Shown piece by piece: positions 34,555-44,562 of a DNA stretch of 56,088 bases; position 1 is the stretch's first letter, and each line of letters starts with the position of its first letter. The position numbers and the translations under genes were made by a program. Source of the stretch: Streptomyces beigongshangae (GTDB taxonomy: Bacteria > Actinomycetota > Actinomycetes > Streptomycetales > Streptomycetaceae); the NCBI RefSeq assembly GCF_019710745.1, contig NZ_JAHKJW010000041.1:1-56088 (forward strand). The letters run 5' to 3'. A model generated the notes under the pieces. That model saw only the letters and a list, made by a program, of their open reading frames with translations. It had not been told where the DNA came from and ran no database searches.

Positions 34555-34580
34555 AACCGCCCGGCTTTGTTGAATATTCC
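34555..34580 (-). promoter_or_regulatory. SigR-type promoter of the TPR gene
   Basis: On the minus strand GGAAT (34580-34576) is followed after exactly 18 nt by GTT (34557-34555). The -35 sits inside the near-palindrome TTGTTGAATATTCCACAA (34567-34584). The predicted transcript start leaves a ~16-nt leader holding the AGGAGG site. Confidence 0.72.
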
Positions 34581-34645
34581 ACAACCAGGTCACGGTCCGC
34601 GGAGGAAGGCCGGGGGAGGGTATGACGGACGCTCTCCCGCGGGTC

Positions 34646-34651
34646 TAGGTT
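34646..34651 (+). promoter_or_regulatory. -10 hexamer of a likely leaderless pirin promoter
   Basis: TAGGTT ends 7 nt before ATG 34659. An ATGACG -35-like hexamer is 18 nt upstream and no ribosome site is present, so the mRNA is probably leaderless. Confidence 0.5.
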
Positions 34652-34658
34652 GGTCGGC

Positions 34659-35624
34659 ATGAGCAATCTCGATCGCGAGGCCGTCCCCTCGCTGTGCGGC
34701 GGCCGTGGCTTCGTGGTGGCGGAGCCGGTGCGTGAACTCCTCACCCCCCGCCGCGTCAGGCTCGGCGAGTCCAGCGAGGTCCGGCGGCTGCTGCCCAACC
34801 TGGGCCGGCGCATGGTGGGCGCGTGGTGCTTCGTCGACCACTACGGCCCCGACGACATCGCCGAGGAGCCCGGCATGCAGGTGCCACCGCACCCGCACAT
34901 CGGTCTGCAGACCGTCAGCTGGCTGCACGAGGGCGAGGTGCTGCACCGTGACTCCACGGGCAGCCTGCAGACGATCCGCCCCCGTGAGCTGGGCCTGATG
35001 ACCTCCGGCCGGGCCATCAGCCACTCCGAGGAGAGTCCCAGGTCGCACGCCCGCTTCCTGCACGGCGCGCAGTTGTGGGTCGCCCTGCCCGACAGCGACC
35101 GCCACACCGAACCGCGTTTCGAGCACCACGGCGGGCTGCCCGTCGTGACGGCCCCCGGACTGCGGGCCACGGTCGTCCTGGGCGGCGTCGACGGGGCGGT
35201 CTCGCCCGGCACGACGTACACGCCGATCGTCGGCGCCGACCTGGCGCTGGACCGGGGGGCCGACGTACGCCTGCCGCTGGAGCGGGACTTCGAGTACGCC
35301 GTGCTGTCCATGTCCGGCGAGGCATACGTGGACGGGGTGCCGCTGCTGCCGGGATCCATGCTCTACCTGGGCTGCGGCCGCACCGAACTGCCGCTGCGTG
35401 CCGGGTCCGACGCCGGCCTCATGCTGCTCGGCGGCGAGCCGTTCGAGGAGGAGCTGGTGATGTGGTGGAACTTCATCGGGCGGTCCCAGGCGGACATCGA
35501 GCAGGCCCGGACGGACTGGATGGACAGCTCGCGCTTCGGCGAGGTCAAGGGTTACGACGGTGACCGGCTCCCTGCGCCGGACCTGCCGCCCGTACCGCTG
35601 AAACCGCGGGGACGGGTGCGCTGA
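34659..35624 (+). CDS. Pirin-family cupin protein
   Basis: A 321-residue pirin. The N-terminal cupin metal site is PPHPHIGLQTVSWLHEGEV (His-x-His plus later His/Glu), followed by GLMTSGRAISHSEES and LHGAQLWVALP. The C-terminal cupin ends with GGEPFEEELVMWWNF, typical of the family. Pirins are Fe-binding; some are quercetinases, others redox-sensing regulators. It is divergent from the SigR-linked TPR gene, which hints at stress use but does not show it. Confidence 0.93.
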   Translation: MSNLDREAVPSLCGGRGFVVAEPVRELLTPRRVRLGESSEVRRLLPNLGRRMVGAWCFVDHYGPDDIAEEPGMQVPPHPHIGLQTVSWLHEGEVLHRDSTGSLQTIRPRELGLMTSGRAISHSEESPRSHARFLHGAQLWVALPDSDRHTEPRFEHHGGLPVVTAPGLRATVVLGGVDGAVSPGTTYTPIVGADLALDRGADVRLPLERDFEYAVLSMSGEAYVDGVPLLPGSMLYLGCGRTELPLRAGSDAGLMLLGGEPFEEELVMWWNFIGRSQADIEQARTDWMDSSRFGEVKGYDGDRLPAPDLPPVPLKPRGRVR

Positions 35625-36099
35625 ACAGTACGAACACCGCGGTGCTCGCCGGCCTCGGCCCCTCCCCGGCGTCCACCTGCACGACCCACGCTGTGGCCGG
35701 GCGCCCGGTGCCCGGCGCCGGCTACCCGGCCGGCCGACCTTACCGGGACCGGTTCGGGACCGGTGATCCCGCCGTCCACAACGATGCGGATGGGTGTGCC
35801 CCGCTCGGCGACTGCCCTGGTCACGAGGCCCTTTCGGGGTCCGGTCGGCGGACGTCGTCGGAAGACTCTGCGCCCCTTGAGCCCTCCCGTCGAGCCGGGG
35901 CACGCGGGCACCAATGCTTCCGGTGCAGTCCTTCCACCCGCCCTGCTTCCGGGCCCCCGGGCGCCCCTTCCCCCGGGAACCCTCCCGTACGACGGAAGAT
36001 CCGGAACCCGGTGCGCCGGACGCTTCCGGCGAAAGTCGGGAACGGGCGGCACACCGTAAGGCGACGGCATCAGTGAGCAGTGAGCAGTGAGGAGTCACC
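35625..36099. other. 475-bp region without a convincing gene
   Basis: No ORF with a recognisable product or ribosome site is present. On the minus strand around 35730-35850 a short stretch reads GLVTRAVAERGTPIRIVVDG with GC-biased third positions, like a decayed gene fragment, but it lacks a credible start and loses coding character on both sides. The last 30 bp hold three copies of a CAGTGAG-type 7-mer (36070-36091) leading to the phosphatase ribosome site. Confidence 0.5.
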
Positions 36100-37431
36100 G
36101 TGAACGTGGGCACACCCGAAGGCGTCGGCGGGGACGGTGGGCCGAGTGCTCGTGCTTCCGGGGACAGGGACGGGGACGAGAGCGGGAGCGGGGACGGTCC
36201 GGGCAGGACGGGGGCCCTGGCGGGGACGCTGGCGGCGGCGGAGTCGGCGGCGCCGGTGGAGTCCCTCGATGTCGTCGCACGCATGCTCAAGGAGCGGCTG
36301 GGGGCCGCGGCGGTGTCGTTCCTGATCACCGACTTCGCCGGCGGTTCGGTGGTACGGCTGGGGACGGCCGGCAGCGTCGACACCGGTGAGGTTGCCCGGC
36401 GCATCCCACTGCGGGGCACCCTGTACGACGACGTGATCCGCACCCAGCGGCCGAGTGTGGAGGACGAGGGCGAGGACGCGCTGGTGCGGGTGGTCGCCCC
36501 GGTGACCAACCGGGGCGACGCCATCGGCCTTCTGGAGCTGTTCCTGCCCTCCGTGCCCGGCGCGCGGGTGATGCGGGAGGTCGGTGAGAGCGCGCATGCG
36601 CTGGCCTACATCGTCATCGCCAACCGCTCCTACACCGACGTGTACCAGTGGGGCCGGCGCACTCTCCCGCTGAGCCTGGCCGCGGAGATCCAGCACCGTC
36701 TGCTGCCGGCGTCGCTGGCCTGCGAGGCGGCCCAGTTCGCGGTCGCCGGGGCACTGGAGCCGGCCGACCATGTCGGGGGTGACACCTTCGACTACGTGAT
36801 CGACCGGGACACCGTCCAGCTCTCCGTCACCGACGCCATGGGCCACGACGTCTCCGCCGCGCTTCTGGCCACCCTCCTGGTGAGCGCGCTGCGCCGGGCG
36901 CGGCGCGCCGGGGCCTGCCTCGCCGACCAGGCACACCAGGCAGACCGGGCCGTGCGCGAACACGGGGGCCAGGGTTACGTCACCGGCCAGCTCCTGCGCA
37001 TCAGCCTGACCGACGGCACGAGCGAGTTCGTCAACGCCGGACACCCCTGGCCCCTGCGCATGCGCGAGGGCCGGGTGCAGGAGATGACCCCGGAGGTCGA
37101 CATGCCCTTCGGTCTGCACGTCCCGCACGCCTACCGGGTCCAGTCGCTGGACCTGCGCCCGGGTGACCGCCTGGTGATGCTCACCGACGGCATGCTCGAA
37201 GGCGACGCCGACGGCCTGGACCTCCCCGGCCTCATCGCGCGCACCCGCGCCCTGCACCCCCGTGAGGCCGCCCGCGCCCTGATCGCGGCGATCGTCGACG
37301 CCCACCGCGGTCACCTGCAGGACGACGCGACCGTCATGTGCCTGGACTGGCACGGCACCGGTCACTCCCGGAGGTGCGCAGACACGGGCGCCGACCTCAC
37401 CGACGCCTCCGACCGAGTACGGCCGCACTGA
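36100..37431 (+). CDS. SpoIIE-type PP2C serine phosphatase
   Basis: A 443-residue PP2C/SpoIIE phosphatase (PF07228). Residues 1-~50 are Gly/Asp-rich and disordered. A GAF-like sensor region spans ~55-180. The catalytic domain (~195-425) has metal motifs GGDTFDY, VTDAMGHDVSA, NAGHPWPL, MLTDGMLEGD and DDATVMCL, all intact. In Streptomyces such proteins dephosphorylate anti-anti-sigma factors; no RsbW or STAS partner is adjacent. GTG 36100 has GAGGAG ~5 nt upstream. Confidence 0.93.
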   Translation: MNVGTPEGVGGDGGPSARASGDRDGDESGSGDGPGRTGALAGTLAAAESAAPVESLDVVARMLKERLGAAAVSFLITDFAGGSVVRLGTAGSVDTGEVARRIPLRGTLYDDVIRTQRPSVEDEGEDALVRVVAPVTNRGDAIGLLELFLPSVPGARVMREVGESAHALAYIVIANRSYTDVYQWGRRTLPLSLAAEIQHRLLPASLACEAAQFAVAGALEPADHVGGDTFDYVIDRDTVQLSVTDAMGHDVSAALLATLLVSALRRARRAGACLADQAHQADRAVREHGGQGYVTGQLLRISLTDGTSEFVNAGHPWPLRMREGRVQEMTPEVDMPFGLHVPHAYRVQSLDLRPGDRLVMLTDGMLEGDADGLDLPGLIARTRALHPREAARALIAAIVDAHRGHLQDDATVMCLDWHGTGHSRRCADTGADLTDASDRVRPH

Positions 37432-37435
37432 GGGT

Positions 37436-37453
37436 CCGCCCCGGACGGGGCGG
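37436..37453. terminator. 8-bp GC hairpin after the phosphatase gene
   Basis: CCGCCCCG-GA-CGGGGCGG starts 5 nt past the stop, between the convergent phosphatase and PLP-enzyme genes. No T-run. Confidence 0.55.
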
Positions 37454-37557
37454 CGCCCACGGCCGGTGGGGCGGCGCCGCGGGCACGGCCGCGCCTGATC
37501 CGCCGGCCGCGGCTTCGGCGGCGATCGCGTCCGCGGGGCCGCGACGGACCCGGCCCG

Positions 37558-38853
37558 TCACATGTTCCACATGTGGCCGCGTGGCGTGTGCGGTTCGCGC
37601 CACGTCCTGGGCGGGACCCAGTGACCGGTGTCGAGGAAACGCTCGACGGTGTCCCTCCAGGGACGGAAGTCGATCCTCTGCCGGTCGAGCCATTCGTCGC
37701 TGTAGTAGGTGTCGAGGTAGCGCTCGCCGGAGTCGCAGAGCACGGTGACGACGGTGGCGCCCTCACGGTGCCGGGACGGCCCGCCCAGGACCTTCAGGGC
37801 TCCGTACAGTCCGGTGCCGGTGGAGCCTCCGGGGGCGATGCCGAGCCGCTCCCCGACGACCCGCATGGTGGCGATCGAAGCGGCGTCCGGGACCCGGATC
37901 ATGCGGTTGACCAGAGGGAAGAGGAACGAGGGCTCGACCTTGGGGCGGCCGATGCCCTCGATGCGGGAGCCTTTCGCCGTGACCGTGCGGTCGTTGTCGC
38001 GCCAGCCGGGGAAGAAGGCGCTGTTCTCGGGGTCCGTGACGCACACCCGCACCCGGTGGCCGGTGTAGCGCGCGTACCGGGCCAGTGAGGCCGCCGTCCC
38101 GCCGGTGCCCGCGCCCATGACGAACCAGTCGGGGTCGGCCTGGTGGAGGATCTCGCCCGCCATCCCGTGATCACCGCGCCAGTCGTAGGCGCGCTCCGCG
38201 TAGGTGAACTGGTCCATGAAGTGCCCGCGGCGGGCTCGGGCTTCGCTCCGGGCCCGCTCCGAGATGGTCGCGCCGGTCGCCTCGACGATCTCGCCACCGA
38301 GGTCCAGGACCGCCTGCTTCTTCTCCGCCGTGGTGCCGGAGGGCATGACGGCGACGAAGTCGATCCCCAGCAGTTTGCTGAACCACGCCTCGGAGATGGC
38401 CGTCGATCCGCTGGACGCCTCCACGACCGGGCTGTTGCGCGTCAGCCACCCGTTGGCCAGGGCGTTGAGGAACAGCGCCTGGGCCAGCCGGTGCTTGTGA
38501 CTGCCCGAAGGGTGCACCGACTCGTTCTTCACCAGCAGCCGCGAACCGCGCAGCCGTGCGGGCAGCTCCAGCTCCAGCATCGGCGTCGGCTCGTACGGCA
38601 GCGCCCTGATCCGCCGGACGCAGTCGTTCACCCAGCCGCGCTCGTCCGGATAACGGTCCGACAGGTCCTCCTGCCGGCCGACGTCCCCGTGCCGGCCGAC
38701 GTCCTCGGTCCGCACGGAGCGGCCCGCCCCGCCGACGGCCCCGCCCGCGACGGAACCGCCCGCCGCCAGAGCCGTTTCCGCAGCCGTGGCAGCAGCGGCC
38801 GCGGCAGCCGCCCCCGCACCGGAAAGCAGCACCGCACGCCGTGACACACCCAT
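37558..38853 (-). CDS. Tat-exported PLP-dependent enzyme of the cysteine synthase family
   Basis: A 431-residue protein. The N-terminus MGVSRRAVLLSGAG followed by an Ala stretch is a twin-arginine signal (SRRxVL). The mature part is a fold-type II PLP enzyme of the cysteine synthase / cystathionine beta-synthase family. The presumed PLP Lys is K120 in HPSGSHKHRLA (SGSxKxR), a substrate loop reads EASSGSTAIS (145-154), and the phosphate loop is GAGTGGTAAS (247-256). The usual SVKDR is replaced by SHKHR, so activity may differ from O-acetylserine sulfhydrylase. ATG 38853 is set by GGAGG 7 nt upstream. It probably acts outside the membrane; substrate unknown. Confidence 0.88.
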   Translation of the reverse strand: MGVSRRAVLLSGAGAAAAAAAATAAETALAAGGSVAGGAVGGAGRSVRTEDVGRHGDVGRQEDLSDRYPDERGWVNDCVRRIRALPYEPTPMLELELPARLRGSRLLVKNESVHPSGSHKHRLAQALFLNALANGWLTRNSPVVEASSGSTAISEAWFSKLLGIDFVAVMPSGTTAEKKQAVLDLGGEIVEATGATISERARSEARARRGHFMDQFTYAERAYDWRGDHGMAGEILHQADPDWFVMGAGTGGTAASLARYARYTGHRVRVCVTDPENSAFFPGWRDNDRTVTAKGSRIEGIGRPKVEPSFLFPLVNRMIRVPDAASIATMRVVGERLGIAPGGSTGTGLYGALKVLGGPSRHREGATVVTVLCDSGERYLDTYYSDEWLDRQRIDFRPWRDTVERFLDTGHWVPPRTWREPHTPRGHMWNM

Positions 38854-39073
38854 CCGACGACCTCCGCACATCCCGCCTGTACCGCCCGGGCCGGGCGACG
38901 GGCCTTGTCTAACAGCCCACCCGTACCGGAGGGCGCGGGCCCGGGAGCGAACACGCGCGGACCACCTGCGCGGTCCAACACCTCATACAATGCGTCGGCC
39001 GGATCGTCGCCACGGCGCACGCGCAGGACGCCTTTCCCGAAAGGCCGCTCACGGGTCCCCTGCGCGGAGTCCG

Positions 39074-40485
<1,412 letters not shown>

Positions 40486-40677
40486 AGGGTGAGGGTTACC
40501 ACCTTCCGCCGCCCTCCATACCCGCCCACCTGCGGCTGGGCCGCATGGAGGTGTGCGCACCCCGCCGAAGCCCCTCGTCCGCCCGGGCCCGCCGGACGGA
40601 CCGCTCCCCGCCTGCCGGGAGGCGACCGGATGTCCGCGGGAGGCACCGGTCCCGGCGCAGGACGCCCCGGGGAGCGG

Positions 40678-41187
40678 TCAGACGGTTTCACCCGGGCGCG
40701 CGGTGACTTCGGAGAGGTGACCGGTGGCGACGTCGAGGACGAAGCCCCGTACGGAGCCGGTGTGCGGCACGAAGGGGTTCACGGTGATGCGTCGGACGGA
40801 CTGCCGTACCTCGGCTTCCAGGTCGGTGAAAGCCTCCGCCGACCAGGGTGGCCGAATTTCCGTTTCCTTTTCGATCTGCTGCTTGAATTCATCGTCCGTG
40901 AACGTCATCATGCCGCAGTCGGTGTGGTGGATGAGAATGATTTCGCGTGTTCCCAGCAGGCGCTGGCTGATCGCCAGCGAGCGGATCGCGTCGTCGGTCA
41001 CGGCGCCCCCGGCGTTACGGATCACATGTGCCTCACCTGGGGCGAGGCCGAGGACGTCGTAGACGTTCAGGCGCGCGTCCATGCAGGCCACCACCGCGAG
41101 GTGCCGGGAGGGGGCCAGGGGCAGCGGCCCGTCGAAGGCGACCGCGTGCGTGGCGTTGTTGCGCAGGTACTCATCCGTCACGGACAT
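40678..41187 (-). CDS. Beta-class carbonic anhydrase
   Basis: A 169-residue beta-carbonic anhydrase interconverting CO2 and bicarbonate. Zn ligands Cys35 in VVACMDARL, His88 and Cys91 in IHHTDCGMM; Asp37/Arg39 form the catalytic dyad. The compact size fits the actinobacterial Rv1284-like group. ATG 41187 has GAGGAA 6 nt upstream. It is monocistronic, and its upstream region (41190-41300) is unusually AT-rich for this window. Confidence 0.95.
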   Translation of the reverse strand: MSVTDEYLRNNATHAVAFDGPLPLAPSRHLAVVACMDARLNVYDVLGLAPGEAHVIRNAGGAVTDDAIRSLAISQRLLGTREIILIHHTDCGMMTFTDDEFKQQIEKETEIRPPWSAEAFTDLEAEVRQSVRRITVNPFVPHTGSVRGFVLDVATGHLSEVTARPGETV

Positions 41188-41361
41188 GGGTGTTCCTCGC
41201 TTCTGCTGGAGACCGACCCCGGAAAGATAGCGGCAGGAAATTCGAACAGCGAAGTCCGGTCGAGGAGTTTTCATGCGGCCGAAACAAGCCGAAACAAGCA
41301 GGCGATCATCACGGAAATGGTTGTCCCACCTTCAAAAGGCGACCCCCGGAAGCGCCGGTGC

Positions 41362-42288
41362 CTACCGGCCGGCCGGGGCGGGGTACCCGGTCCGGGAGCC
41401 GGCCGTGCGGCGGGTCAGCAGGCGCAGGCAGGCCACCGGGCGGTCGCGTACCGGGCGGCGGGTGACCGCTGCGCCCCGGGCCGTCACCGATTCCAGGCGC
41501 TGGTGGTGCAGGTCCAGGACGAAGCGCATCAGCCGCCGGTGCTCCTCGGGGCAGTGGTCCAGCAGTACGCGGGCCTCCCGGAGCGTGGCGTCCGCGGTCC
41601 GCGCGGTGGCCTCGACCAGGGCCCGTACGCCGGGCAGGTCGCGGCCCCGTTCGAGGTCCTCGCGCGTGACGCCGTACCGCTCCAGGTCGCTCACGGGCAG
41701 GTACAGGCGTCCGCCGCGCAGGTCCTCCGCGAGGTCGGTCAGGATGTCCGTCCGCTGGGCCGCGTCGGCGAACAGCCGGCAGCCCGCCGCGAACTCGGCG
41801 CTGCCGCCGCCCTGGTGGGCCAGTCCCGAGGTGATCATCAGGAACGGCCAGGTCAGCCGCTCCACGTACCGCTGGTAGTCCGCCTCGGTGGCGAAGCCGG
41901 GGAAGTCGAGGTCGATCCGCGCGCCGTCCAGGTACGCGTCGACCCAGTGGCGCGGCAGCCCGCGGTCGGCCGCGGTGTGCAGGAAGGCGCGCAGCAGCGG
42001 GTGTCCGGTGCTTCCCGAGTCCAGGGCCGCCCGCACCCGCGCGTCCCACGCGTCGTAGCGCCGGGTGCGCTCCCGGACCGTGCCGCGGTCGCAGACGTCG
42101 TCGGTGAACGACGCGAACGCGTACCCGGCCAGCGCGTGGGGCTGGTGGGGCGCGGGCACCATCAGGCGCACCGCCAGATAGCCGGCCGGCTCCCGCCGCC
42201 GCATGAACCGCGCGGCCTTCGTGTAGTCGTCGCGCAGCACGCCCCGGTTCACCCCGGCCGCCTCCAGGCTCTTCCGCCAGGTCCGCAC
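41362..42288 (-). CDS. Squalene/phytoene synthase family protein
   Basis: A 308-residue trans-isoprenyl diphosphate synthase. Two Asp-rich Mg motifs: FTDDVCDRG (~57-65) and QRTDILTDLAEDL (~183-195). RLYLPVSDLERYGV after the second motif is typical of the family. It would condense two prenyl diphosphates head to head. No crt, hpn or shc gene adjoins it, so the product is unclear. I prefer GTG 42288 because GGGGAG lies 6 nt upstream; GTG 42306 would extend it by six residues. Confidence 0.85.
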   Translation of the reverse strand: MRTWRKSLEAAGVNRGVLRDDYTKAARFMRRREPAGYLAVRLMVPAPHQPHALAGYAFASFTDDVCDRGTVRERTRRYDAWDARVRAALDSGSTGHPLLRAFLHTAADRGLPRHWVDAYLDGARIDLDFPGFATEADYQRYVERLTWPFLMITSGLAHQGGGSAEFAAGCRLFADAAQRTDILTDLAEDLRGGRLYLPVSDLERYGVTREDLERGRDLPGVRALVEATARTADATLREARVLLDHCPEEHRRLMRFVLDLHHQRLESVTARGAAVTRRPVRDRPVACLRLLTRRTAGSRTGYPAPAGR

Positions 42289-42385
42289 GTGTCTCTCCCC
42301 TGCCACCGCCGCCCCGCACCGCCCGTGCCGGAGCGACGCACGGTATCAGCCGCGTGATCTTCGGCGGACGGCGGGTGCGGGGCGG

Positions 42386-43300
42386 TCACCGCCTCCTGCG
42401 CAGGGTGAACGCGGCGCCCGCGGTGATCAGCAGACCCGCCGCGCCGCCCGCGACGAGCGGCAGGGCCGGGGCCCGGTCGCCCCCGCCGGAGCCGGGGGAG
42501 GCCGCCTCGCCGGGTGTGCCGGACAGTGTCTGCGCCGGCCGGGCGGGCGTGCTCGCGGCCCCGGCCGGGGACTCCGGCGCAGCGGGAGCGGCGGTGGTCC
42601 CCGCGGCGGCGGACCTCGCCGGCTCCGGCGTGGGCGCCGGTGCCGCGGAACCGGTGGCCCCGGCACTCCTCCCCGCGGCGGGGAAGACCACGTCGGAGCA
42701 CGAGTAGTAGGTGTCCGGCGTGCTCGTGTTCTGCCAGACCGTGTAGATCAGGTGGCGTCCGGTGCGGTCGGACGGCAGCTCGGCCCGGATCCGGTAGGCG
42801 CCGTCCACCAGTTCCGGGTCGGTGGCCGTCGCGAACGGCTCGGACGGCAGGTCGGACCAGGTGAGCGGCTTCGCCGGGTCGTAGCCGTCCTTCGTGAGGA
42901 ACAGTCTGAACGTGCCGGTGTGCGGGATCGTCGACCGGTACGTGAGCGTCAGGCCGGCCCCGGGGGCCAGCCGGGTCGAGGGCCAGTCGGCGCGGGGCAG
43001 GTCGAGGCCGCGGTAGGCGGCGAGGCCCCCGCTGCACAGTCTGCCGTCGGGGACGGCCTGCCGGTCCCGGCCGTTCACCCCCGCCAGCCGCAGGTTGTCG
43101 AAGGCGGCGACGCCCGAGGCCACGGCGGCCCGGCAGGCCGCCGACTGCGCGAGCCGGCCGCCGGCGGGGGAGCAGGCGACCGCCCGGCTGACCGGATCCG
43201 TCGGCGCCCCGTGCGCGGCGGCGGGCCCCGCGGCCCCCACCGCGAGCAGGAGCAGCGGGACCGCTCCGGCGAGGGCGGCGGCGCGGCGTGCGTTCGTCAT
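42386..43300 (-). CDS. Membrane-anchored AA10 lytic polysaccharide monooxygenase
   Basis: A 304-residue secreted protein. The signal peptide ends PAAAHGAP, so cleavage exposes His30 as the N-terminal copper ligand; the second brace His is H127 in STIPHTGTFRLFL. TGRHLIYTVWQNTSTPDTYYSCSDVVF closes the AA10 (CBM33) core in several pieces, with Cys pairs. A Pro/Ala/Ser linker (~200-275) and a C-terminal helix LPLVAGGAAGLLITAGAAF then RRRR follow, implying tethering to the membrane. It oxidatively cleaves chitin or cellulose; which is unclear. AGGAGG lies 10 nt before ATG 43300. Confidence 0.9.
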   Translation of the reverse strand: MTNARRAAALAGAVPLLLLAVGAAGPAAAHGAPTDPVSRAVACSPAGGRLAQSAACRAAVASGVAAFDNLRLAGVNGRDRQAVPDGRLCSGGLAAYRGLDLPRADWPSTRLAPGAGLTLTYRSTIPHTGTFRLFLTKDGYDPAKPLTWSDLPSEPFATATDPELVDGAYRIRAELPSDRTGRHLIYTVWQNTSTPDTYYSCSDVVFPAAGRSAGATGSAAPAPTPEPARSAAAGTTAAPAAPESPAGAASTPARPAQTLSGTPGEAASPGSGGGDRAPALPLVAGGAAGLLITAGAAFTLRRRR

Positions 43301-43567
43301 GGGCGGCATTCCTCCTGGCGCGGCGGGCGGGGGGAACCCGCTGCCACTGAAGTACGGGGGAGCGGCGCGGACCGTTCAACTCCCGCACGGCGGGACCGGC
43401 CGGGGAGGCCCCCTCGGCGGGTATCCGTCGACGAGACCCGCCTGCGGGTCCTGTCGGCGGGAACCCGCTGACGGGACCCGCTGACGTGACGCCTCCGTGA
43501 CGTCGGTGACCGTACTGGTGCGGTGGGCCGCCTTCCCCGCGCGGGAGGGTCCCGGTACACGTTTTTC

Positions 43568-44530
43568 ATGAAGGACAACGGGGGAGACCACCGGACCAGG
43601 TGGCAGAGAACACGCGAGACGATCGAGGGCGCGGGCACGGACCCGAGGCCCACGGGGCTCATCGACACGGTGGAGCCCGAACACCTTCAGGACTACACGC
43701 AGTTCAGCAAGGTCTACCCGAAGCAGCAGCTGCACCTCCAGTACCTCCACGGAGCCGCGCAGCGCGCCTTCGAGACGGAGACCCGCCGGTCGCTGAAGGT
43801 CACGGTGGAGTGCGTCCTGCGCAACGTCCTGCGGGACCAGCGGCTGTACGACGCGCCGGGCGACCAGGACCTGGGCGCGTACCTGGACCGGGAGATCGAC
43901 GGCATCCGCGCCCGCCTCGGGCAGGACGACGCGGTGGCCGTCAGCCGCGGCCTCAACCTGGGGCTCGGCCTCGGCGCGCTGTTCAGCGTGCTGCTGCTGG
44001 GACTGCCGCTCCTCGCCGGGGTGCGGCTGCTCGGCCTGGCCGGCATCACGCTCAACTGCACCGACCGCTGGAGCCTGATGGGCGCCTTCGTCTGCGGGGG
44101 CGTCGGCGCGTTCGGCTCGACGCTCAGCGTCCTGCTGCGGGTCCGCAGCAGCGAGGAGGTGGCACGCCGGCAGACCAACGGGCACCAGGGCGCCGTCGTC
44201 CCGGCCCAGGCGTCCCGCAGCATGCGGCACGAAGGCGTCTACCGGGTGTTCGTCGGCTGGATCCTCGCCCTGTCCGTCTACTTCCTGCTCAGCACCGGCT
44301 GGGTCACGGTCATCGACATACCGTCCGCCACCGGCGAGATCTGCGCCGCGGACGCCGCCGCCGCGGCGAAGGGCACCGCCTTCTGGGGGTTCTGGTGCGC
44401 GGTCGGCTTCCTGGCCGGCTTCAACGAGCGCTGGGCCTTCGGACTCCTCGACCGGCCCGGCCACCGGACGGGGAAGGCGGGCCCGCCGGACCGGCGCCGG
44501 ACGTCGGCCACCGAGTCGAACTCCGGCTGA
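43568..44530 (+). CDS. Uncharacterised four-helix membrane protein
   Basis: A 320-residue protein that I do not recognise. A soluble charged N-terminal region (~1-135, HLQDYTQFSKVYPKQQLHLQ) precedes four predicted helices: ~137-168 (two halves), SLMGAFVCGGVGAFGSTLSV (~175-198), VFVGWILALSVYFLLSTGWV (~227-246) and AFWGFWCAVGFLAGFNERW (~275-293), ending in a basic tail. The GFNERWAF end resembles a motif of bacterial membrane proteins in ATPase or STAND contexts, but I cannot name the family. No ribosome site; TACACG 6 nt before ATG could be a leaderless -10. Confidence 0.8.
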   Translation: MKDNGGDHRTRWQRTRETIEGAGTDPRPTGLIDTVEPEHLQDYTQFSKVYPKQQLHLQYLHGAAQRAFETETRRSLKVTVECVLRNVLRDQRLYDAPGDQDLGAYLDREIDGIRARLGQDDAVAVSRGLNLGLGLGALFSVLLLGLPLLAGVRLLGLAGITLNCTDRWSLMGAFVCGGVGAFGSTLSVLLRVRSSEEVARRQTNGHQGAVVPAQASRSMRHEGVYRVFVGWILALSVYFLLSTGWVTVIDIPSATGEICAADAAAAAKGTAFWGFWCAVGFLAGFNERWAFGLLDRPGHRTGKAGPPDRRRTSATESNSG

Positions 44531-44562
44531 CCCGGCTCCGGCCGACCCCGCTCCGGCCGGCC

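Noticed and set aside
37558..38853. The PLP enzyme as the missing EgtE
   Set aside because: EgtE is a fold-type I cysteine-desulfurase-like lyase; this is fold-type II, exported, and ~17 kb from the egt operon.
38854..39073. Small minus-strand gene between the PLP enzyme and amidase
   Set aside because: A frame with some coding bias (ERPFGKGVLRVRRGDD) continues out of frame far into the PLP gene, has a TTA codon and no ribosome site. Not convincing.
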